The position numbers and the translations under genes are program-made. A DNA stretch of 64,000 nt, from contig JAEWGW010000011.1 in NCBI GenBank assembly GCA_023388055.1, forward strand, positions 310,001-374,000, given 5' to 3'. The stretch comes from Bacillota bacterium. GTDB taxonomy: Bacteria; Bacillota; Bacilli; Paenibacillales; NBRC-103111. The number at the start of each line of letters is the position of its first letter. Position 1 is the stretch's first letter. Shown here piece by piece: positions 52,601-60,534 of the stretch. The notes under the pieces were generated by a model that did not search any database, was not told the DNA's origin, and saw nothing but the letters and a program-made list of their open reading frames with translations.

Positions 52601-55136
52601 ATCGGACGAGGCCTTGATGGACATCCGCAAGGAAACCACACGCAACGGCGCCAAGATTGCGCTGCTGCCGCAAGGCTTCATTACAAAGGAACGTACCAAC
52701 TATCTTCAGCTCCGGGCGATTGTGGTTTGGGGAGCGGCGGAACCATTAGCGGCAGCTCCGGCTTTGCCCATGCATAAGCTGATTACCGCAGGGGTTAACG
52801 GTATCGTCACCGCTTCACCGGAGCAGGCTTATGACGCATACAAGGTGTATTCCCACGGGACAACCTTGATCCGCAAGCCTTATATTATTGGTCACCGCGG
52901 TTTGCCGACCATGTCTCCGGAGAATACCATCGAAAGCAATAAGCTAGCTTTGGACTATGGTTCGGATTTTATCGAAAATGATATTTACCTGAGCAAGGAT
53001 GGCCACCTGGTGATTCTGCATGACGGATCGCTGGAGCGTACCACCAACGGAAGCGGGAATGTTACCCAATATACCTTGGAGGAACTGAAAAAGCTGAATG
53101 CCAACAAGTCGTTTCCAGTGGGGTATGACTATGTACAGATTCCCACCTTCCTGGAGCAGATTGAGCTGGTGAAGGAACGCAACGCCATGCTCATGGCCGA
53201 GATCAAACAAACGGATACCAATGCGGTTGTGGATGCTTATGTGAAGTTAATTGAAGAAACGGCTTCGGAGTCGGTTATCGATTCTATGTCCTTCAGCCCG
53301 GACCGCCTGGCTTATCTGTCCCAGATCATGCCGGATATGCCTACCGGATTATTAGTAAACAGCATCAGCTCCAATGAGTCCAATCCCACCAAGTCCGTGC
53401 GGGATGCGCTGGCCCAGGTGCAGGGGTTAAATGCTACCTTTGACGTGGGGTATTACGGCATCGGCAAGAACTTCCTGGAAGCCGCCCAGCACCGTGGGCT
53501 GATTGTTTCACCCTGGACCATCAATTCCAAGAATGATCTGATGAATCTGTTTAAGCTGGGTGTGTTTGGTCTCACCACCGACTATGCCCATTGGGCCGGA
53601 GACTGGGCGGCCTCCATCAAGCCGGAGCAGGAAACCTATAAGCTGGACGTAAATGAAAAGGCCAACCTGTCGGCCATCCTCACCGCCTACAAAGGCACCC
53701 AAACCGCCATTACGCCGGAGCTGGTTTGGCTGGACGGTCAAGAGCATGTTGCCGTTGCCGGCACCGAAGTGACGGCGCTGACTCCAGGCACCACCCATGT
53801 ACTGCTTCGTTACACTGCAACCCTGGATGACAGCAGCACCTACGATTTGTACAGCGTGCCGGTAGCAATAGAGGTGGCGGGTGAGCCGGATGACGGCAGC
53901 TCGGAAGAACCGGGTTCTCCGGAGCAGCCGTCCGTAACCCCTTCACCAGGAGCAGCACCACCTGCCCAACCTGCCAATAGGATAGAGGCGAAGGAAGGTA
54001 AGGTGGAAGCAGCCGTCTTGGAAAAGGCTCTAGCTTCCCACTCCCAAGTGGAGATTAAGCTGGACGGAAGCAGCTTGTCTATCCCTGTTGCGGGTCTGCT
54101 GCAAGCTGCGAACCAGTCGGGCAAACAGCTGGTGATCAGCGGGACTGCCGCCGCTTACCGGTTGCCGCTGTCCGTATTGAAGCTGGACGAGCTGGCACGG
54201 GATTTAGGCACTAGCGTGGACGATGTCACCCTGCACGTGACCATTCGCAAGCTGAATGAAAAGGAAACATCCGGGCTGAATGCAGCATTGGCGGCAAAAG
54301 GAGGAGAGTTGGCGGTAGAGCCGTTGGACTTTGAGGTGCAAGCGGCCGCATCCAACGGGAAAACTGTCAAGCTCACCTTCGGCTCCGACTATATCACCCG
54401 AGAGATGACCGTACAAAAGACGGTTGATCCGCGTAAAACCACTGCCGCCTGGTATTCGCCGGAATGGGGCGGGCTGCGGTTTGTACCTTCCCTTTTCTCG
54501 GTGAAGGACGGGAAGTCCGTGGTGGAGATCAAACGCCCGGGCAACAGCATCTATACTGTTGTGGAGCATGACTTCCGCTTCTCTGATATGGCCGGACATT
54601 GGGCGGCGAAGGATGTGGAGCTGCTGGCCAACAAGCTCATTGTGGAAGGAACAGGGAGCAGCCGTTTTGAAGGTGACCGCACCATTACCCGCGCCGAGTT
54701 TGCAGCCTTGCTGGTCCGTGCATTGGGTCTAAGCCCGGCAGCAGGAAGCTCCGCCTTCAAGGATGTGGCAGCCGGGGCCTGGTATGCCCGTGATGTGGCC
54801 ACCGCCGTTGCCGCAGGTCTCATTAACGGCTACGACGATGGCACCTTCCGGCCGGACCGGGTCATCACCCGCGAAGAACTGGCGGCTATGTCCATGCGGG
54901 CATTGGCTTTTACCGGCACAGGCAAGAATGCAGGTGAGGATCTGAGTGTGCTGCAGCCGTACAAGGACGCTTCGCAAATTATTTGGGCTAAAAAGGAGCT
55001 TGCCTCCGCCATCGGGCTGGGGCTGATGAACGGTACTTCGGATACTACCTTGTCTCCGGAAGGAACCGCTACCCGCGCCGAGTCTGCTGCTATGCTGAAG
55101 CGTCTTTTGGTCAAAGCACGGTTCATCAACGAATGA
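49686..55136 (+). CDS. S-layer-anchored glycerophosphodiester phosphodiesterase megaprotein
   Basis: An 1816-residue secreted protein. In order: signal peptide ending AHAAE (about 1-35); a CBM9/DOMON-like domain starting VIDGSLDESIWS (about 38-245); two lectin-like repeats (about 255-455 and 638-835) sharing SARWASLMFRV / AARWSSIMYRV; a GDPD domain (about 1063-1310) with IIGHRGLPTMSPENT, EMDIYL-type FIENDIYLSKDG and HDGSLERTTNG; a Pro/Ser linker near 1400; and three SLH domains (about 1632-1816) with ITRAEF, ITREEL and TRAES. It should cut glycerophosphodiesters, perhaps wall teichoic acid or deacylated lipids, at the cell surface. The ATG at 49686 gives a proper signal peptide and follows GAGGAG. 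Confidence 0.93.
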   Translation: MMKRLARLMCMFLVTAILAGLVEPALSLPEAHAAEARPELTVSKTVYAPVIDGSLDESIWSVSQPLPVHAGEGAFQDASFGVLWDNTYLYVGVKADDSTLINDPSAGYWFDQDNINIFLDPTMHRSGPFVNGDMQLGFVYRPGSKTPEFRFGAALNNHSGKDEKRILRAIRETGSGWNLEVAIPWDMLGFDPITTKQLGMNIGVTDRYDDGSAKAVKSRNSYWSAYGSATFWNDTTGYGTLVLSDTVATGTVSPVLLDEDFQQVPAGELPVGWISDVNAGSPAFSVVEDTYGNRRLTFSGSASGKQSRAIAPVQGDNYMIETDVRFEKVLDSARWASLMFRVPSEGKPPYNQMAVRQDGRYEFAYRTASGGWQVPAQGKWSQALALGGDYTLKVRVYGNNIQEFIKAKEDAEYTQLLDVNVSGANASYLNEAGKVGLQVDQSQVSFDNLKVTRITADRLDLSVPASVEALTGPLTVTGAVYYSDGILQSPVPGKLKLYSSDEGVLAIRNNLAYPVSTGSAELKLVYENLELIRTVSVAPSTVGAQATAIRHNPGYVLADAGTPLSLHDIVLNADFTDFSTKDIRGDAATWTTQGSGVTIANGMVTAASQGVYPMTVKKDSATTQVLLVVKNPGDSEYVLYEENFDGIADGTIPEDWSRREGTTTAKAAVQQGAFVLDALATPDNPSRVLLPEYLGLFGNYKIEADTTFLAANDAARWSSIMYRVQNNDYPYYQMAVRQGATAINGVEFAERTAANGWNVMEKGSFEESLDTGKLYHYTVKAKDSRVQQFIDDKLIVDTDVATLYSKGRIGIQANGSRMLLDNVKVTLQLDSLPPMAADRFARIASPDTGIALAPSVVTEITGAGQLTALAEPNLPATVILHVGKGLKVTDPTRTQELGELPAILESLQYRMIPAFYIHDADTAVELTDYLAAHKFEDSFIVADANHPELVKEARQRYKRTQGVIDYRKATGLSDEALMDIRKETTRNGAKIALLPQGFITKERTNYLQLRAIVVWGAAEPLAAAPALPMHKLITAGVNGIVTASPEQAYDAYKVYSHGTTLIRKPYIIGHRGLPTMSPENTIESNKLALDYGSDFIENDIYLSKDGHLVILHDGSLERTTNGSGNVTQYTLEELKKLNANKSFPVGYDYVQIPTFLEQIELVKERNAMLMAEIKQTDTNAVVDAYVKLIEETASESVIDSMSFSPDRLAYLSQIMPDMPTGLLVNSISSNESNPTKSVRDALAQVQGLNATFDVGYYGIGKNFLEAAQHRGLIVSPWTINSKNDLMNLFKLGVFGLTTDYAHWAGDWAASIKPEQETYKLDVNEKANLSAILTAYKGTQTAITPELVWLDGQEHVAVAGTEVTALTPGTTHVLLRYTATLDDSSTYDLYSVPVAIEVAGEPDDGSSEEPGSPEQPSVTPSPGAAPPAQPANRIEAKEGKVEAAVLEKALASHSQVEIKLDGSSLSIPVAGLLQAANQSGKQLVISGTAAAYRLPLSVLKLDELARDLGTSVDDVTLHVTIRKLNEKETSGLNAALAAKGGELAVEPLDFEVQAAASNGKTVKLTFGSDYITREMTVQKTVDPRKTTAAWYSPEWGGLRFVPSLFSVKDGKSVVEIKRPGNSIYTVVEHDFRFSDMAGHWAAKDVELLANKLIVEGTGSSRFEGDRTITRAEFAALLVRALGLSPAAGSSAFKDVAAGAWYARDVATAVAAGLINGYDDGTFRPDRVITREELAAMSMRALAFTGTGKNAGEDLSVLQPYKDASQIIWAKKELASAIGLGLMNGTSDTTLSPEGTATRAESAAMLKRLLVKARFINE

Positions 55137-55161
55137 TGGCCGGAAGGCACTGGTTGTATCT

Positions 55162-55346
55162 GTAACGGAACTCTATAACCCTTACAACCGGAATTACGGC
55201 CTGGGGAACCGCTAACGGAACTGCGGAGCGCTTACAGTGGGAAAAGCGGACTTTGATGCCCGAAATTTCCCTGTAAGCGCCTCTGGGTTCCGTTACATTT
55301 GGAATAAGCCGTTTTTTGGCATTTAAGAGCGTCTGAGTTCCGTTAC
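55162..55346. repeat. Four-arm intergenic repeat, TAACGGAACTC family
   Basis: Arms with consensus TAACGGAACTC-N5-GCGCTTACA start at 55162 and 55212 (direct) and end at 55296 and 55346 (inverted); spacing is 50, 84 and 50, total 185. It fills the gap between the phosphodiesterase gene and the glpP promoter. Confidence 0.85.
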
Positions 55347-55364
55347 ACTGCTCTCGGCGCGCCG

Positions 55365-55393
55365 TTAACATTCCCCGAATGTTCGTTTGATAA
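55365..55393 (+). promoter_or_regulatory. Probable glpP promoter
   Basis: TTAACA (55365-55370) and TGATAA (55388-55393) are spaced by 17 bases, 35 bases before the glpP start. TTAACA also resembles a PhoP box, and TTACAC lies 22 bases upstream (55343), but an 11-base series is not complete here. Confidence 0.5.
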
Positions 55394-55427
55394 GGTGAAG
55401 GAGATTCGAGAAAAGGAGTGATGGGTT

Positions 55428-55991
55428 GTGAAACCGGGTTTGCATGAGTATTGGGTAGAAAAAAAGATTATCCCCGCGGTGCGCACCCCGGAGGATCTGG
55501 AGGAGGCCTGCAGGAGCCAATGGCCCGCTATTTTCCTGCTGACGGGAGATTTGCTCACAGTTGAGCACTATGTGGGACAAGCCTTAAGCGCGGGCAAGCA
55601 GGTGTTTCTCCATGTGGATTTTATTATGGGCTTGGGAGGAGACCCCATCGTGATGAAGTATATCGCAGAGAAGGTGCGTCCCACCGGGATCATCTCCACC
55701 AAAAGCCACTTCGTCAAACATGCCAAACGAAACGGGCTGATGGCCATCCAGCGCCTGTTTCTGATTGATACGGGAGCGCTGCAGCATGGCATCCAGAACA
55801 TTGAGCAAAGCGGGCCGGATGCGGTGGAGATTATGCCGGGCCTCATTCCCCGGGTTATCCGGGAGCTGAAAACCCGCGTCAACGTGCCGATTATAGCGGG
55901 AGGGCTGATCCGCGACCACAGCGAAATCCATACGGCGCTGGAGGCCGGAGCTATGGCGGTGTCCATGGGGGATAAGCGGCTTTGGGTATGA
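55428..55991 (+). CDS. glpP: Glycerol-3-phosphate-responsive antiterminator GlpP
   Basis: A 187-residue TIM-barrel-like RNA-binding protein. Family landmarks are IIPAVRTPEDLEEA, IFLLTGDLLTV, VFLHVDFIMGLGGD, GIISTKSHFVKHAKRNGL, QRLFLIDTGAL, VEIMPGLIPRVI and PIIAGGLIRDHSEI. In B. subtilis GlpP with bound glycerol-3-phosphate prevents termination in the leaders of glpFK, glpTQ and glpD. The start is GTG 55428 after AAGGAG. Two matching leaders lie at 49559 and 56095, so its local targets are probably the surface phosphodiesterase and the phosphatase-ugp operon. Confidence 0.95.
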   Translation: MKPGLHEYWVEKKIIPAVRTPEDLEEACRSQWPAIFLLTGDLLTVEHYVGQALSAGKQVFLHVDFIMGLGGDPIVMKYIAEKVRPTGIISTKSHFVKHAKRNGLMAIQRLFLIDTGALQHGIQNIEQSGPDAVEIMPGLIPRVIRELKTRVNVPIIAGGLIRDHSEIHTALEAGAMAVSMGDKRLWV

Positions 55992-56010
55992 CAGCTGCCT
56001 CCTGCGGAGA

Positions 56011-56064
56011 TTTACAAACTCTTCATCTGGAGATAATCTGCGGTTAACAATGGCGGGCTACTAT
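56011..56064 (+). promoter_or_regulatory. PhoP-like box array and -10 of the phosphatase-ugp operon
   Basis: TTTACA (56011), TTCATC (56022), ATAATC (56033) and TTAACA (56044) lie at exactly 11-base steps, and TACTAT (56059-56064) follows nine bases later. The layout is identical to that at 49490-49543. The third hexamer is a weak match. It starts about 20 bases after the glpP stop. Confidence 0.65.
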
Positions 56065-56094
56065 AGGAACAAGCAGGACAAGCAAAAGAGAGTT

Positions 56095-56210
56095 AACTGA
56101 ATACGCATAGGGTAGAGTCGAGGAGAAAACCCTTTTATGCAGCCAGCAAGCAAGCACATACACATGCGTGTATTCGTGAATGCTGTTTGAAGCCGCATAA
56201 AGGGTTTTTT
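56095..56210 (+). promoter_or_regulatory. GlpP-type antiterminator/terminator leader, copy 2
   Basis: After AACTGAATACG (56095), GGGT (56110-56113) pairs with ACCC (56129-56132) around a loop with GAGTCGAGGAGAAA. The competing pair is ACCCTTTTATGC (56129-56140) with GCATAAAGGGT (56195-56205), followed by a T-run to 56210. The shared ACCC makes the two structures mutually exclusive, as in antitermination control. Confidence 0.72.
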
Positions 56211-56241
56211 GGGTTTTCTCAGGAAAGGGGCTGCAGGTAGA

Positions 56242-57042
56242 TTGCCGGAGGTTTGGAAGTACGAGGGTTATTTTTTTGATTTGGACGGGACCATTTATCT
56301 GGGTGAACGGCTTTTGCCCGGGGTCCCGGAGAGTCTGGACCAGCTGCGGCGGTCCGGCAAAAAAGTTATGTTCCTGAGCAATACCACCACCCGGACGCGC
56401 CAGGAATGTGCGGAGCGTCTGCGTCGGCTGGGGCTTGTGGCCTATGAGCAGGAAATTATTACTGCCGGGTATGCGTCGGCCGTTTATCTGAGGGATGTGT
56501 CTCCCAGTCCGGTGGTCTATGCCATCGGGGAGCCAGCCCTGCTGAAGGAGCTCATCTTGGCCGGGGTGGATTGCACTGGAAATCCACTGGCCGCTACTCA
56601 CGTGCTGGTGGGCATGGATACCCGCTTCGATTACCATAAGCTGCATCAGGCAGCCCGTGCTCTTCGCAACGGTGCCCAGCTGATTGCTGCCAACCCCGAT
56701 CCCAACTGCCCCGTGGAGAATGACCTTCTCCCGGATACCTGGCCGCTGGTCAAGGCGATTGAAACGGCAGGCTGCGCCAGCACCGGTATGGTTATCGGCA
56801 AACCCTCCGCTTATTATGCCGCCAAGGTACTGGAGGAATCGAAGCTCCAGGCGGAGCACTGTCTGATGGTAGGGGACAGGCTGGAGACGGATGTGCGCTT
56901 CGGCATTATTCACGGCTTCGGCACAGCGCTGGTGCTGACCGGGGCGGCATCCCGGGAGGAGCTGGAGCAATCGGGCCTGCGGCCGGATTACGTGTGGAGC
57001 ACCATGGAGGAGCTGTTAACCGCCATGTCCGCCTCCTTGTAA
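56242..57042 (+). CDS. HAD-IIA-family phosphatase, candidate glycerol-3-phosphate phosphatase
   Basis: A 266-residue phosphatase. Motif I is GYFFDLDGTIYLGE with the nucleophile Asp, motif II is MFLSNTTTR, motif III is GMVIGKPSAYY and motif IV is LMVGDRLETDVRFG. It belongs with AraL/NagD/PGP enzymes; the mammalian relative PGP hydrolyses glycerol-3-phosphate. Being first in the ugp operon, it may release phosphate from imported glycerol-3-phosphate; this is inferred. The TTG at 56242 is chosen because a TTG at 56209 lies in the terminator tail; AGGAAAGGGG precedes it. Confidence 0.82.
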   Translation: MPEVWKYEGYFFDLDGTIYLGERLLPGVPESLDQLRRSGKKVMFLSNTTTRTRQECAERLRRLGLVAYEQEIITAGYASAVYLRDVSPSPVVYAIGEPALLKELILAGVDCTGNPLAATHVLVGMDTRFDYHKLHQAARALRNGAQLIAANPDPNCPVENDLLPDTWPLVKAIETAGCASTGMVIGKPSAYYAAKVLEESKLQAEHCLMVGDRLETDVRFGIIHGFGTALVLTGAASREELEQSGLRPDYVWSTMEELLTAMSASL

Positions 57043-57180
57043 GGGACAAACAATATTTACACCCGCTTCACATTGCGATAATCCTGTTCGTTTGCTGATT
57101 TGCTAGAGTGATAGCAGCAAGCGGGCGCCAGGGGAAGCGGAAGCATAATCACAATCCAGTATAAAAAAGGAGAGAAAAGC

Positions 57181-58545
57181 ATGCGTTCCCATGTTCTGAA
57201 AGCGGCAAGTGCAGCACTCTGTTTCTCGGTATTGTTCGGCTGCGGCAACAACGGTACGGCTACCTCCGGAGCACCTGCAACCAGCACAAATCCAACCGGC
57301 ACCACAGCCAGCGGTGCCCCCAGTACCGCTCCTTCAACGGAAAGCAACGAGAAGGTGGAGCTGACCTTTTATTATCCCATTGCCGTAGGCGGCCCGCTCA
57401 CCACCACCATCGAGAATATGGCCAAGGAATTCACCAAGGAAAATCCCAATATTACCGTCAAACCCGTATATACCGGCAGCTACGCCGATACGGCGGTCAA
57501 AACCCAGGCAGGTGTGCAAAGCAAAAGTCCTCCTGATGTGGCCGTGCTTCAATCCACCGAGCTGTTCAGCCTGCTGGATATGAACGCTGTCCTGCCTTTG
57601 GACGATTATATCGCCAAGGAAGGCAGCAGCTACTTGAGCGATTTCTATCCCGCTTTTATGGCTAACTCCCAAACCGGCGGCAAAACCTGGAGCATTCCGT
57701 TCCAACGCAGCACCATCGTGCTTTATTACAATAAGCAAATGTTCAAGGATGCCGGTCTTGATCCGGAGAAGCCGCCGAAAACCTGGGAGGAAATGCGGGA
57801 TTACGCCAAAAAGCTAACCAAAGAAGGCCGTTGGGGCCTGGAGATTCCGGTAACGGGCTACGGGTACTGGATGCTGCAGACCTTCGCTCTGCAAAATGGC
57901 AAAAACCTGATGACCGAGGACGGCAAAAAGGTCATGTTCAACACTCCGGAAAATGTGGAAGGGCTGCAGTTCTGGAACGATCTGTCCCAGAAGGACAAGG
58001 TCATGCCTACCGGCGCTACGGAATGGGGAACGGTGCCCTCTGACTTTATCCAGGGAAAAACCGCCATGATGTACCATACCACCGGGAACCTGACTAACGT
58101 CAAAACCAATGCCAAGTTTGACTTCGGCGTGACCTACCTCCCTCAGAAGAAAAGCTATGGCAGCCCAACAGGCGGCGGCAACTTCTACATATTCAAGGAT
58201 ATTGACAAGAAGAAGCAGGATGCAGCCTGGAAGTTCGTGAAGTTCATGACCGAAACCGAACGTGCCGCCCAGTGGAGCATGGACACCGGTTATGTGGCGG
58301 TGAGGAAGTCAGCCTATGAAACGGAACGCATGAAGAAATACGCCGCTGACTTCCCGCAGACGCTGGTGGCCCGGGACCAGCTGCAATATGCCGCTGCCGA
58401 GCTGTCCACCCATAATAACGGCAGGGTGATGAAGATCCTGAATGACCAGGTGCAGGCCGTGCTCACCGGAACCGAAACACCTGCAGATTCTCTGAAGAAG
58501 GCCCAGCAGGATGCGGACAAGGTGCTGGAGCCGTACAACAAATAA
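57181..58545 (+). CDS. ugpB: UgpB-like solute-binding lipoprotein (glycerol-3-phosphate type)
   Basis: A 454-residue lipoprotein. The signal peptide ends in the lipobox LFGC (Cys near residue 21), then a Thr/Ala/Ser-rich linker to about 55. The mature part resembles E. coli UgpB: VKPVYTGSYADTAVKTQAG, VLYYNKQMFKDAGLDPEKPP followed by KTWEEMRDYAKKL, and MDTGYVAVRKSAYE. UgpB binds glycerol-3-phosphate and glycerophosphodiesters. ATG 57181 follows AAAGGAGAG. It is followed by hairpins and then the permeases. Confidence 0.9.
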   Translation: MRSHVLKAASAALCFSVLFGCGNNGTATSGAPATSTNPTGTTASGAPSTAPSTESNEKVELTFYYPIAVGGPLTTTIENMAKEFTKENPNITVKPVYTGSYADTAVKTQAGVQSKSPPDVAVLQSTELFSLLDMNAVLPLDDYIAKEGSSYLSDFYPAFMANSQTGGKTWSIPFQRSTIVLYYNKQMFKDAGLDPEKPPKTWEEMRDYAKKLTKEGRWGLEIPVTGYGYWMLQTFALQNGKNLMTEDGKKVMFNTPENVEGLQFWNDLSQKDKVMPTGATEWGTVPSDFIQGKTAMMYHTTGNLTNVKTNAKFDFGVTYLPQKKSYGSPTGGGNFYIFKDIDKKKQDAAWKFVKFMTETERAAQWSMDTGYVAVRKSAYETERMKKYAADFPQTLVARDQLQYAAAELSTHNNGRVMKILNDQVQAVLTGTETPADSLKKAQQDADKVLEPYNK

Positions 58546-58562
58546 CACAGGTTTTCGCCACA

Positions 58563-58652
58563 GCTGCGGTTAGAGTAGCAGTTACCCTACCGCAGCTTGT
58601 GGAAGGAACCACAATGGACCAAGTTATTACCAGAAGATCCTTCAAATTGGCT
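58563..58652 (+). other. Intercistronic stem-loops between ugpB and ugpA
   Basis: GCTGCGGT (58563-58570) pairs with ACCGCAGC (58589-58596), and AAATTGG (58634-58640) pairs with CCAATTT (58646-58652), extended by CTTC / GAAG. Neither has a T-run. Such structures commonly protect the binding-protein part of the mRNA and lower permease expression. Confidence 0.6.
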
Positions 58653-58727
58653 TCGCCAATTTCGAAGCTTCCGTAACATATCCGGCCTTCGGCAGGGACC
58701 ATGTTACTCAGAATAGGAGGCACAATC

Positions 58728-59624
58728 TTGAATGGCAGACTGATCTCCCCGCGTTTCAAAACGAATGCCTTTGCCTGGCTGCTCCTGCTGCCTTCCTTGT
58801 TATTCCTCTTTTTGTTTACCTTTTATCCCATTGCCAAAACCATCCGGCTCAGCTTCTTCCGGGCGGATCTGGCGCATCCGGAGCCGGTTTTTGCCGGTGC
58901 GAACCAGTATGTGGACATGGTGAAGGATCCGATTTTTCAAAAGGTGATGCTGAACAACCTGTGGTTTGCTTTGGGTACCGTCCCCATTTCCATCGGACTT
59001 GCACTGCTGATGGCGGTGTTTGCCAACAAAGCGCTGCGGGGAACCAGCTTTATGCGGGTGGCTTTCTTTTATCCGACGCTGATGCCCATGATCGCCGCCG
59101 CCAACGTGTGGCTGTTCATCTATACGCCCCAATACGGGCTGTTGAGCCGTGCCGTCGGCTGGTTCAGCAATGCCTCCAATATCAACTGGCTGGGTTCGCC
59201 CGGAACAGTCATGTGGGCTTTGATCGCCATGGTCGTATGGAAGGAAGCCGGTTATTTTATGATTTTTTATCTGGCCGGGCTGCAGAATATTTCACCGGAG
59301 CTGTATGAATCTGCCCAGGTGGACGGAGTAGGACGATGGACAGTGTTCCGGAAGATTACCTTCCCTCTTTTGATGCCGACGACTCTGTTTGTAACCATTA
59401 TTGCCCTGACCAATTCCTTCAAGCTGGTAGACCATCTGTTGATCATGACCAAGGGCGGCCCCAACAATTCCAGCAGTCTGCTCTTGTACTATATATACGA
59501 AACGGCGTTCAGCTTCTGGGATCAAGGGATGGCGGCGGCGTTGACGGTTGTGATGGTAGCGGTGCTCTTGTTGTTGGCCGCCTTAAATTTCTTGGGTATG
59601 GACAAACGGATTCATTATCACTAG
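58728..59624 (+). CDS. ugpA: UgpA-like ABC transporter permease
   Basis: A 298-residue CUT1 permease with six helices. It has the N-terminal LLLPSLLFLFLFTFYPIAK and the EAA loop ELYESAQVDGVGRWTVFRKI. TTG 58728 is chosen because AGGAGG is eight bases upstream; an in-frame ATG at 58701 is before that site. It pairs with the next permease. No ATPase gene is present, so a shared MsmX/UgpC-type ATPase elsewhere is expected. Confidence 0.9.
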   Translation: MNGRLISPRFKTNAFAWLLLLPSLLFLFLFTFYPIAKTIRLSFFRADLAHPEPVFAGANQYVDMVKDPIFQKVMLNNLWFALGTVPISIGLALLMAVFANKALRGTSFMRVAFFYPTLMPMIAAANVWLFIYTPQYGLLSRAVGWFSNASNINWLGSPGTVMWALIAMVVWKEAGYFMIFYLAGLQNISPELYESAQVDGVGRWTVFRKITFPLLMPTTLFVTIIALTNSFKLVDHLLIMTKGGPNNSSSLLLYYIYETAFSFWDQGMAAALTVVMVAVLLLLAALNFLGMDKRIHYH

Positions 59625-59645
59625 AGGAAAAAGAAAGGCGATTAT

Positions 59646-60458
59646 ATGCTCCCGACAAAATGGAAAATTGAACGCGGACTGATGCTGCTGCTGTCTGTGC
59701 TGTGGCTGGTTCCGCTGATATGGATGGCGGTAACGGCTTTCCGCCCCAAGCAGGTGGCGTTGGATTCCCTGTTTTCCCTGCAGTTCACCCTGGACAACTT
59801 CGGCCGGGTGTGGGAGGCGGCTCCTTTTGCCCAATATTATGTAAACACTGTGCTGCTGGTGGTCGCCGTGTTCGCTGTGCAGATGCTCACTGTGACTATG
59901 GCTGCATATGCGTTTGCAAGGCTGGAATTCTGGGGAAAAACGGTGGTGTTCCTGTTATTCCTGGTGCAAATTATGGTGCCGGCGGATGTTCTGATTTTCC
60001 CCAATTACAGTGTGCTTAAGGAGCTTTCTCTGCTGGACACGAAGCTGGGTATTATGCTGCCGTATTACGCCTCGGCCTTCGGTATTTTTCTGCTCCGGCA
60101 AACCTTTAAGACGCTGCCCTCCGAGCTGGATGATGCTGCCGTTGTGGAGGGAGCCTCCAAGTGGCGGATTCTCTGGACCATCTATGTGCCGTTGTCCCGT
60201 CCGGCGTACCTGGCCTTTGCCCTGGTTTCCGTCAGCTATCAATGGAATAATTTCCTGTGGCCCCTCATTGTCACTAACTCAGTAGAGAACCGGCCCTTAA
60301 CTGTAGGGCTGGCGATCTTCGCCCAATCCTTCGAGGTGGGCGCCCAATGGACGGAGGTCAGCGCCGCCACCTTGCTGGTGATTGCGCCTTTGATGCTGCT
60401 ATTCCTGCTGTTCCAGCGCCAATTTATCAACAGCTTCATCCATTCGGGAATTAAGTAG
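59646..60458 (+). CDS. ugpE: UgpE-like ABC transporter permease
   Basis: A 270-residue CUT1 permease with six helices and the EAA loop ELDDAAVVEGASKWRILWTI. Its segment SYQWNNFLWPLIVTNS followed by RPLTVGLAIF is typical of UgpE/MalG-like proteins. ATG 59646 follows an AAAGG site. It is the last gene of the phosphatase-ugpBAE operon; no clear terminator is seen after it. Confidence 0.9.
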   Translation: MLPTKWKIERGLMLLLSVLWLVPLIWMAVTAFRPKQVALDSLFSLQFTLDNFGRVWEAAPFAQYYVNTVLLVVAVFAVQMLTVTMAAYAFARLEFWGKTVVFLLFLVQIMVPADVLIFPNYSVLKELSLLDTKLGIMLPYYASAFGIFLLRQTFKTLPSELDDAAVVEGASKWRILWTIYVPLSRPAYLAFALVSVSYQWNNFLWPLIVTNSVENRPLTVGLAIFAQSFEVGAQWTEVSAATLLVIAPLMLLFLLFQRQFINSFIHSGIK

Positions 60459-60534
60459 ATACAGTATAAAATAACTTTCATTCCCACATTAAATTTATTT
60501 ATCGAACAGACGAGTTTCTGTGTGAAAAAGTTAT

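Noticed and set aside
56155..56241. TTG start at 56209 for the HAD phosphatase
   Set aside because: That codon lies at the 3' side of the terminator T-run in the leader, and the extra residues have no family resemblance; TTG 56242 fits the conserved N-terminus.
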